This document shows, in pieces, positions 53,076-64,000 of a stretch of DNA of 64,000 nt. The translations under genes and the position numbers were made by a program. Each line of letters begins with the position of its first letter. Position 1 is the first letter of the stretch. The notes beneath the pieces are model-generated. The model was given only the letters and a program-made list of their open reading frames with translations. It was not told the origin of the DNA and did not search any database. Location: NCBI GenBank assembly GCA_016706545.1, contig JADJJK010000005.1, forward strand, positions 1 to 64,000, given 5' to 3'. This stretch comes from Myxococcales bacterium. Lineage in GTDB: Bacteria > Myxococcota_A > Polyangia > Haliangiales > Haliangiaceae.

Positions 53076-54040
53076 TACCGTCCGGTCGGCGACGTGGGTG
53101 GCAAGCCCATGGCGCTGCGCACGGCGCGAAAGGGCGTGGTCCAGGCGCCGTCGCGATCGCGCACGGTGAGGGTGTAGCTGTCGCCTGGTGGGGCGGTGGG
53201 GCCGGGGTCGTCGGCGCGGCGGAGGACGTCGACCATCACCAGCACCGGCTTGCCCTGGCGAGGCACGATGTCCCAGTGCTCCACCAGCGTCAGGTCGCTG
53301 GCGCGGCTCGCGGCGACGACGCGCGCGCGCTCGAGCGCCGCGGTACACACCACCAGCCGGCCGCCGGGCGCCAGCAGCGGCGCGGCGGTGGTCAGGTACT
53401 CCTCCACGCCGCCGCGCAGCTCGAAGCGGCAGGGCGCGACCTGCGCGGTGGTGGACTCGGTGCCGGTGCCGCGTGGAAAGTAGGGCGGCGTGCCGGTGAT
53501 GAGCGAGAACGGCCCCGCCTGCGCCAGCGCACGCCGCGTGTCGAGCGCTCGCAGATCTCCATCCAGGATCTGACAGCGCGCAGCGGCGCCGTTGTACGCG
53601 ATGGAGCGGCGGCCGAGCGCGGCGCGGTCCGCCTGCGCCTCGACGCCCAGGAGCTGCGCGTGCGGCAGGCGCCAGGCCACCATCAGCAGCACGCTGCCAA
53701 GGCCACACCCCAGATCGAGCGCCCGCGCTGGCGGGGCCAGGGCCGCGCTGGCCTCTGCCGCGGCGCGGTCAACGGAGGCCTCGGCCAGCGCGCTCGCGCG
53801 CTCGCTGGCGCTGGCGGTGGCCACCCACGCGGTGACCAGATCGTCGAGGCTCCAGCGGTGGCCGCGGCGCTTCTGGAACAGGCGCCAGTCTCCGCTGAGG
53901 AAGCACAGGTCTTCATCGGCTGCGGGCGTCAGCTCCGGTCGTCCTTGCGCACCAAGAGGCGCAGGTCCCGGCGCGCACCAGCCGGGCGGGCGCCGGGCGG
54001 GCCGAACGATGCCTGGCTCTCCCATCGGCGCCCGGCTCAT
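53075..54040 (-). CDS. Class I SAM methyltransferase, TrmN6/YfiC-like
   Basis: 321 residues. SAM motif I ALDLGCGLGSVLL near 107-119. The catalytic loop that is NPPY in N6-adenine methyltransferases reads TGTPPYFP here, so the Asn is replaced by Thr. The upstream FLSGDWRLFQKRRGHRWSLDDLVTAW (split by eye) matches the start of tRNA1(Val) adenine-N6 methyltransferase-like proteins. With the Asn changed, the substrate could differ. The ATG overlaps the stop of the upstream MshEN gene (ATGA), so the two are coupled. Confidence 0.78.
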   Translation of the reverse strand: MSRAPMGEPGIVRPARRPPGWCAPGPAPLGAQGRPELTPAADEDLCFLSGDWRLFQKRRGHRWSLDDLVTAWVATASASERASALAEASVDRAAAEASAALAPPARALDLGCGLGSVLLMVAWRLPHAQLLGVEAQADRAALGRRSIAYNGAAARCQILDGDLRALDTRRALAQAGPFSLITGTPPYFPRGTGTESTTAQVAPCRFELRGGVEEYLTTAAPLLAPGGRLVVCTAALERARVVAASRASDLTLVEHWDIVPRQGKPVLVMVDVLRRADDPGPTAPPGDSYTLTVRDRDGAWTTPFRAVRSAMGLPPTSPTGR

Positions 54041-55296
54041 GTCTTGCTGTTGCGGATCAGGCGCAGATACGCACTCTGCATGCGCGCGGCGAGCTGGCCA
54101 AGCTCTTCGACGAGCTGGTGCGGCACGCCGCCGGCTGTGTGGGCATAGATGAGGTTCACCACCCGCTGCTTCAAGATCACCGGCACCACCGTGACCTCGC
54201 GCGGCTCAGGCACCTCGCCCAGCGCCTCCCACAGCCGCGACTCCACCGGGTGCGCTGGCGCTGGCGGCGGTCCGCTGAAGGTGGCGCTGGTGTCGTGCGC
54301 CGCCTGGAACGCCGAGGCGCCGGCGAGCGGCAAGGAGATCTCCTCCAGCCGGCCCTTGAACGGCGTGGACAGGTAGCCGCGCCAGCACAGCGCGTTTGCG
54401 TCGCGCACCAGAAACAGCAGCAGCGCGGAGACCCGCCCTTTGGCGTAGCTGAGCAAGGTCTCCGCCAGGTGATCGCGGTGGGTCGCGGCATCCAGCCGGT
54501 CGCACGCGGCCGAGAACGCGACGGTCGGCTCTCCGCCAAGCTGGCGCGGCACCGACGACGAGCGGCGCCGGCGCGGCGGCACCACCAGCGGCGGCGGCAG
54601 CTCCATTCCCGCGGCCGGTTGCGTGCGCCGCCGCTCGCTCCCCGGGCCGTCCGGCTTGTCGAGGGCTGCTGGTCGCGCGAGCCGCGCGTCGTGGTCGGCG
54701 TCTTCCCCGCCCAACGGCGCCGGAGCTGCAGACGCCGGAGCTGCAGACGCTGGCGATGCAGGCGCTGGCGATGCAGGCGCTGGCGATGCAGGCGCGCCGA
54801 GCGTCGCCGCGAGCACCGCGGCCTTGGGCGCGCGACCGCCGCTGCGCACGAAGCGGGCGTGGCGCGGCTGGCCAAAGTGGCGCTCGAGGTAGTAGAACGC
54901 GCGCAGCTCCGGGATCACGTACGGCGCGATCGGCGCGCCCAGCCGCGCGCGCAAGGCGGCGAGCGTGTTGCGATCGAGCGGGTCCACCATCGCCATCGGG
55001 ATCCGGCCGTCGCGTTCGCGCACGCCGCCGAGCGGGATCGAGCCAAGCTGGTGCGCGAGATCCGCGCCCAGCCGCGCCAGCACATCGGACGGCGCCAGGT
55101 CCAGCATGTGCGGCGTGGCCGCCGGCAAGCCGGTCAGCTCTGCCAGGAAGGTGGACAGCAGATCCACCTCCACGAAGCCAAGCTCGACGAGGTTCGTGCC
55201 CAGCCGGCCCCCGTACAGCACCTGATTGCGGAGCGCTGACTCGAGCTGGGATAGCCCGATGCTCGCGTTGCGCAGGAGGAGGGTGCCAAGGCGCAC
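54037..55296 (-). CDS. MshEN (type II secretion E N-terminal) domain protein
   Basis: 419 residues. Residues about 1-140 match the GspE/PilB N-terminal (MshEN) domain: LGTLLLRNASIGLSQLESAL, GGRLGTNLVELGFV, ATPHMLDLAPSDVL, then IPMAMVDPLDRNTL. No ATPase domain follows. A Pro/Ala/Ser linker made of 15-bp repeats leads to a C-terminal GAF-like part (SALLLFLVRDANALCWRGYL, LKQRVVNLIYAHTAGG). MshEN domains can bind c-di-GMP, so a signalling role is plausible. Start GTG 55296 follows TATGCT (55303-55308) by 6 nt. Its stop overlaps the methyltransferase start. Confidence 0.74.
   Translation of the reverse strand: MRLGTLLLRNASIGLSQLESALRNQVLYGGRLGTNLVELGFVEVDLLSTFLAELTGLPAATPHMLDLAPSDVLARLGADLAHQLGSIPLGGVRERDGRIPMAMVDPLDRNTLAALRARLGAPIAPYVIPELRAFYYLERHFGQPRHARFVRSGGRAPKAAVLAATLGAPASPAPASPAPASPASAAPASAAPAPLGGEDADHDARLARPAALDKPDGPGSERRRTQPAAGMELPPPLVVPPRRRRSSSVPRQLGGEPTVAFSAACDRLDAATHRDHLAETLLSYAKGRVSALLLFLVRDANALCWRGYLSTPFKGRLEEISLPLAGASAFQAAHDTSATFSGPPPAPAHPVESRLWEALGEVPEPREVTVVPVILKQRVVNLIYAHTAGGVPHQLVEELGQLAARMQSAYLRLIRNSKT
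54721..54795. repeat. 15-bp tandem repeats encoding a Pro/Ala/Ser linker
   Basis: Three exact copies of TGGCGATGCAGGCGC (54751-54795), preceded by two copies of a GACGCCGGAGCTGCA-like unit. They encode the linker of the MshEN protein and would expand in frame. Confidence 0.7.
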
Positions 55297-55302
55297 CGCG
55301 CG

Positions 55303-55308
55303 AGCATA
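55303..55308 (-). promoter_or_regulatory. Candidate -10 element for leaderless MshEN start (TATGCT)
   Basis: TATGCT on the minus strand, 6 nt before GTG 55296, with no Shine-Dalgarno sequence. Confidence 0.45.
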
Positions 55309-55447
55309 CTGCCCCCGGGCCGTGAGGTCTCGCCGCGCTCGGCAAAGCGCCGCGGCCTGGCCTGGCCTGGCGTCACGACCAGCGGCCCGGCCTGCGAGGT
55401 TTGTCGCAGAAGATCTCGCGCCCCGTCCCGAGCCCGCTCCTGGGACG

Positions 55448-56134
55448 CTAGCCAGCGCGCGCGCCGTACTTCGTCGGGTCGGGCAGGCCCGCGTCGGCGA
55501 AGCCCTTCTTGCGCAGCAGGCAAGCGTCGCAGCGGCCGCAGGCGCCGTCGGGGAGCGGGTCATAGCAGGAGTGGGTAACGCTGTAGTCCACGCCCAGCGC
55601 CAGGCCGGCGCGGATGATCTCCGCCTTGCTCCACTCGATGAGCGGCGCGTGGATGCGATAGCCGGGGTGGCGGGTGGCCACGTTGGCCAGCGCCTCGAAG
55701 GCCGCGACGAAGCTCGGGCGGCAGTCCGGATAGCCGGAGGCGTCGAGGACGTTGACGCCCAAAAACAGGTCCTGCGCGCCGATCGTCTCGGCCCAGGCCA
55801 GGGCCAGCGACAGCATCACCGTGTTGCGCGCTGGCACGTAGGTCGACGGCACGTCGCCGGTCGCGCCGATGTGGGCCAGCGAGCGGTCCTTGGGGACCGG
55901 GATGTCGCCGCGGGTCAGGGCGGAGGCGGCGAGCGGCGCCAGGTCGATCTCGATGACCTCGTGGCGCACCACGCCGAGCGCGGCGGCGACGCGGCGCGCC
56001 GCTTCGATCTCCTGGGCGTGGAGCTGGCCGTAGCGCACGGTGAGCGCGTGGCAGGAGTAGCCGCGCGAGTTGGCGATGGCCAGGGTGGTGGTGGAGTCGA
56101 GGCCGCCGGAGAGCAAGACCACAGCGTTGGGCAC
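55448..56134 (-). CDS. queC: 7-cyano-7-deazaguanine synthase
   Basis: 228 residues, the normal QueC length. The ATP-pyrophosphatase P-loop SGGLDST is at 9-15. RNTVMLSLALAWAETIGA and GVNVLDASGYPDCRP are family segments, and four Cys near the end (SCYDPLPDGACGRCDACLLR) bind zinc. It converts 7-carboxy-7-deazaguanine to preQ0 in the queuosine pathway. Start is GTG 56134, five nt after TAAGTA. No other queuosine gene is in the window, so the pathway is dispersed. Confidence 0.97.
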   Translation of the reverse strand: MPNAVVLLSGGLDSTTTLAIANSRGYSCHALTVRYGQLHAQEIEAARRVAAALGVVRHEVIEIDLAPLAASALTRGDIPVPKDRSLAHIGATGDVPSTYVPARNTVMLSLALAWAETIGAQDLFLGVNVLDASGYPDCRPSFVAAFEALANVATRHPGYRIHAPLIEWSKAEIIRAGLALGVDYSVTHSCYDPLPDGACGRCDACLLRKKGFADAGLPDPTKYGARAG

Positions 56135-56194
56135 GCGGCTACTTACCGCACGGCCACGCGGCCTGGCAAGGCTCGGCAGCGGGGCCGGTGCGCG

Positions 56195-57133
56195 CTACTT
56201 CGTCGGCGGGGGCGCGGGCCGAACCGGCTGCGGGGGCGGCAGCTCCAGCGGCACCTTGGCCGAGCGCACGCCCGGCGCCGGGGTGGCCACGTCGTTGCTG
56301 CCGGTCTTGGCCTTGTCCTCGGAGTCTGCGTCCACCAGGCGGAAGTTCTTGACCGCCTCGTTCTTCTCGTTGAACTCGAACCAGGAGTCCTTGATCGGCT
56401 TCTCGAAGTCCGGGGTGAAGAAGCGAAAGTGGTTGGTGTTGTTCGATGAGTCGACGATCACCGACTGGGTGACGCGGAAGTCTTTGGCGTCGACCACGAG
56501 GTAGAGGTTCTTGTATTGCGCCGAGGGCTTCTTGGGCGTCAGCCGCAGCACGTGATCGCCCTTGGCGCCGTACTTGCCGGTGGTGTCGAGCTCCGCGGTG
56601 AAGTCCGTCTTGAGGTCGCCCTTGCCGTACAGGAAGGACACCGCGACCGGCATCAGATCCTTCTCGAGGCTCTTCTTCAAGATCTGCTTGTTGTCATACT
56701 CGACGACGTAGAGGTAGGCGCCGTTGGAGATGAAGCTCTTCTTGGTGCGCGCCGCGGTGCCCTTCTTCGCGGCGAAGTAGTCCCAGCGCATCTTGCCGGG
56801 CTTCATGATGTAGACCCGGCCGTCGTTGGTCTTGGGCTCGCCACCAAAGGTGGCGTTGGTGACGGACTGGCGAAACTTGGCCGAGACCTGGCGGATGCCC
56901 AGGTAGAACGCCTGCACCTTGTCCACGATCATGGGCGCGGTCATCGTCGCGGTCGCCGGGGCCGCCGCGGGGGACGCCGGCGCCGCGGCGGCGGGGGTCG
57001 CGCCGCCCAGCCAGGACAGCCAGCCGGCCAAGGGGTTGGTCACCGGCGAGGAGGGGCGGGCCGCGGTGGGGGCCACAGGAGCTGCGCCCGCGAGGGAGAC
57101 GGAGGTGACGAGGGCGAGCAGTTCGTTGAGCAT
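56195..57133 (-). CDS. lolA: Outer-membrane lipoprotein carrier LolA-like
   Basis: 312 residues. Signal-like N-terminus MLNELLALVTSVSLAGAAPV, an Ala/Pro linker, then the LolA domain (about 70-270): QAFYLGIRQVSAKFRQSVTN, GRVYIMKPGKMRWDYF, VEYDNKQILKKSLEKD, VTQSVIVDSSNNTNHFRF. A Pro-rich tail (PPPQPVRPAPPPTK) extends the family length. It should shuttle lipoproteins across the periplasm, fitting the many lipoproteins nearby. GGAG lies 7 nt upstream of the ATG at 57133. Confidence 0.9.
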   Translation of the reverse strand: MLNELLALVTSVSLAGAAPVAPTAARPSSPVTNPLAGWLSWLGGATPAAAAPASPAAAPATATMTAPMIVDKVQAFYLGIRQVSAKFRQSVTNATFGGEPKTNDGRVYIMKPGKMRWDYFAAKKGTAARTKKSFISNGAYLYVVEYDNKQILKKSLEKDLMPVAVSFLYGKGDLKTDFTAELDTTGKYGAKGDHVLRLTPKKPSAQYKNLYLVVDAKDFRVTQSVIVDSSNNTNHFRFFTPDFEKPIKDSWFEFNEKNEAVKNFRLVDADSEDKAKTGSNDVATPAPGVRSAKVPLELPPPQPVRPAPPPTK

Positions 57134-57416
57134 ATCGGTTCTCCAGAAGGCGCCGCGTGGGCGTCTGCTACTTGGGACGCACGAGCTGCGGCGACGATTC
57201 AGGCAGGGTCGAGCAGAATCTGTAGCAGGTTCGCGCAGCAAGGGACAGGAAACCCGGGCGCTACCCCGGTGGCGGTGCTAGCAGGCCTCGGGCGCTGCCG
57301 CCGGGCGTGGGGCCGGTCACGTCGCGCCGGACCTGGCGCGGCCCCTCCCGCGAGGCGGCTCGCGCATTTGGCCGGGAACGCGCGCCTGCCCGCGTGAGCT
57401 GGTCTATCCTCGGGCG
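57134..57416. promoter_or_regulatory. Divergent promoter region lolA / lipoprotein
   Basis: 283 bp between divergent genes. Rightward TATCCT (57405-57410) is 6 nt before the GTG at 57417; leftward GGAG serves lolA. No repeat or other gene seen. Confidence 0.4.
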
Positions 57417-58061
57417 GTGCAACGGCCTGGCATTGCGTCTGTGATCCTTGGGACCCTGGGTGCGGCGTGCGGCGGCGCGCAGAGCGGCGAGCGCTACGTG
57501 GAGCCGACGGTCAAGTCGGAGCCGCTCGTCGACGCCGAGTCGACCGAGGTGCATCCAAGCTACGGCCGCGCGGACATGGAGCGCGTGCTGGCGGAGGAGC
57601 GCCGCGCCCTGGCCGAGGGGCAGACCGCGGCCGAGGCGCTGATGCTGCAGAAGGGCAAGGCGGTGGAGCTGTCGCTGGCGCTCGCCGATCTGTCGGTGCA
57701 GCGGCGCTACATCGAGGCCATGGAGTCGTGCCGCGATCACGGCGTGTGGTGTCCGCCGCGGCTGGGCCTGACGTGGACGCTGCGCGACGGCGACGTGGAC
57801 GTGCCGGTGTCGCTGGACGCCGAGCAGCGCTTCGACCTGGAGAGCTGGCGCAAGCTGACGCGCGAGCTGTGGGCGCGCGGCTGCGACTGCCGGTCGATGC
57901 GCTGCGTGGACGCGATGACCCGGACCGTCGACGTCCTGGAGGCCCGGCCCACCGCCGAGGTGCAAGGCGATCACGAGGCCAGCGTGGCCTTGACCGGCGC
58001 GCGGACGTGTCTGTGGCGGCTGCGCGGCAAGGCCGGCAAGCGCGCGCTCGCGCCCTTGTGA
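57417..58061 (+). CDS. Small lipoprotein of unknown function
   Basis: 214 residues from GTG 57417. The signal peptide ends GAAC (Cys near 18). The mature part begins acidic, then is helical (ADMERVLAEERRALAEGQTA, KAVELSLALADLSVQRRYIE). It has six or more Cys (ESCRDHGVWC, GCDCRSMRC) compatible with disulfides. No domain recognised. The start is 6 nt after TATCCT. Confidence 0.62.
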   Translation: MQRPGIASVILGTLGAACGGAQSGERYVEPTVKSEPLVDAESTEVHPSYGRADMERVLAEERRALAEGQTAAEALMLQKGKAVELSLALADLSVQRRYIEAMESCRDHGVWCPPRLGLTWTLRDGDVDVPVSLDAEQRFDLESWRKLTRELWARGCDCRSMRCVDAMTRTVDVLEARPTAEVQGDHEASVALTGARTCLWRLRGKAGKRALAPL

Positions 58062-58090
58062 CGCGCGCGCGACCTCGAGCCCTCGCGCCC

Positions 58091-58136
58091 CTTGGGCCCT
58101 TGGGCCCGCTCGCCCTTGGGCCCTTGGGCCCTTGGG
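58091..58136. repeat. CCCTTGGG tandem repeat
   Basis: About six copies of CCCTTGGGC separated by 0-3 bases lie between convergent stops (lipoprotein and ftsK). Each unit is palindromic, so the array can fold and may help terminate transcription. Confidence 0.6.
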
Positions 58137-60887
<2,751 letters not shown>

Positions 60888-60914
60888 GTGGCCTCGCTGA
60901 GCTACATATCCTAC

Positions 60915-60948
60915 ACATGTTTACATGTCGGCCAAAGTTTTTGGCCGA
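60915..60948. promoter_or_regulatory. Paired palindromes upstream of ftsK
   Basis: ACATGT-TT-ACATGT at 60915-60928 is followed at once by a perfect 9-bp inverted repeat TCGGCCAAA-GTT-TTTGGCCGA (60928-60948). The surrounding 217 bp between ftsK and the histidine-kinase stop is comparatively AT-rich. The pair may be an operator for ftsK, or the second hairpin a terminator for an upstream minus-strand transcript. Confidence 0.5.
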
Positions 60949-61104
60949 GGAAGCAGCGAACGGACGCCCGCGGGGACTGGGGCGCCAAAATCCCGCGCTA
61001 CCGGCGGCTGACGATGCGCCAGGACGGAAGCGAAATCAAATTGTTGGCCAAATTGACGCGAAGCGGCAATCCGGAGGCCAGGGGCGTGAGGAGCCTGGTC
61101 CTAG

Positions 61105-63831
<2,727 letters not shown>

Positions 63832-63837
63832 GGCGAG

Positions 63838-63843
63838 ACAATA
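63838..63843 (-). promoter_or_regulatory. Candidate -10 element for leaderless histidine-kinase start (TATTGT)
   Basis: TATTGT on the minus strand, 6 nt before ATG 63831; no Shine-Dalgarno sequence between. Confidence 0.45.
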
Positions 63844-63921
63844 GCGGAAGTCTCCGCCTGTGCGTTGGCGCGTGACCGCCGTCGACGCGCGGCGGTGGCG
63901 CAGCCGGCGGTGCGCGCGTGG

Positions 63922-63999
63922 TCAGGGCTTGGGCTCGGCGGGCTCGGCGGGCGCGGGCGGCGCCGCGGGGCTCGGCTCCGGCGCGGGCGATGGGGCAGG
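63922..63999 (-). CDS. C-terminal end of a Pro/Ala-rich protein (partial)
   Basis: Minus-strand frame entering from the right edge and ending in TGA at 63922-63924. The 25 visible residues are a Pro/Ala/Glu/Ser low-complexity tail (APAEPAEPKP at the end). Nothing about function can be said. Confidence 0.4.
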   Translation of the reverse strand, partial: PAPSPAPEPSPAAPPAPAEPAEPKP

Positions 64000-64000
64000 G

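Overview
The window comes from a very GC-rich bacterium (about 70% GC in most coding stretches). The gene repertoire points to Myxococcota, probably a Haliangium/Kofleriaceae-like lineage. It has several Ser/Thr kinases with C-terminal TPR-like or PEGA regions, many lipoproteins with Asp/Ala/Pro linkers after the lipobox Cys, Gly-rich and beta-helix surface proteins, ECF sigma factors, and proteins with an ADYC-type motif. This placement is inferred from gene content. No rRNA or tRNA gene was seen.

Layout. 1-5.2 kb: an amino-acid permease and two lipoproteins. 5.2-10.2 kb: two tandem ADYC-type lipoproteins, the second overlapping tail-to-tail with a TPR-type kinase. 10.3-22 kb: mixed housekeeping and accessory genes (SMI1/LRV repeat protein, GST, outer-membrane barrel, coupled HD hydrolase and esterase, PLP decarboxylase, Mo-cofactor oxidoreductase with PepSY partner, HlyD-like adaptor, phospholipase-C-like protein). 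22-29 kb: a co-oriented kinase/surface cluster: a protein with two kinase domains plus PEGA, a PEGA protein broken by a frameshift, a beta-helix lipoprotein and a second PEGA protein. 29-32.3 kb: a predicted polymorphic-toxin gene with a low-GC C-terminal tip and an overlapping candidate immunity gene, bracketed by imperfect direct repeats. 32.3-38.5 kb (minus strand): an arsenic operon arsR-arsD-arsA-acr3-arsC-arsM ending in a translationally coupled SigZ-like ECF sigma gene. 38.6-45.9 kb: lipoprotein, LURP-one-like protein, M35 metalloprotease, a second kinase/ADYC tail-to-tail pair and an ECF sigma factor. 46-64 kb: envelope and core genes (zinc-ribbon/collagen-like coiled-coil protein, BamA-like barrel, PA0069-type radical SAM protein, YbjN-like chaperone, lipoprotein, methyltransferase coupled to an MshEN protein, queC, lolA, ftsK, a large sensor histidine kinase) and the end of a Pro/Ala-rich protein.

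Cross-cutting signals. At least ten genes start 6-7 nt after a TANNNT-like hexamer with no Shine-Dalgarno sequence, which suggests leaderless mRNAs; I used this to choose several starts. Overlapping stop/start pairs (ATGA, GTGA, TGATG) are frequent. Short tandem repeats (4-18 bp), different at each site, sit at gene borders and in linkers. Two genes show probable frameshifts, in a C4G6 run near 25757 and in a GC repeat near 41500. Both could be real or sequence errors.

The strongest candidates for something new are the repeat-flanked toxin/immunity cassette, the twice-occurring overlapping kinase/ADYC pair, and the leaderless-start signature.
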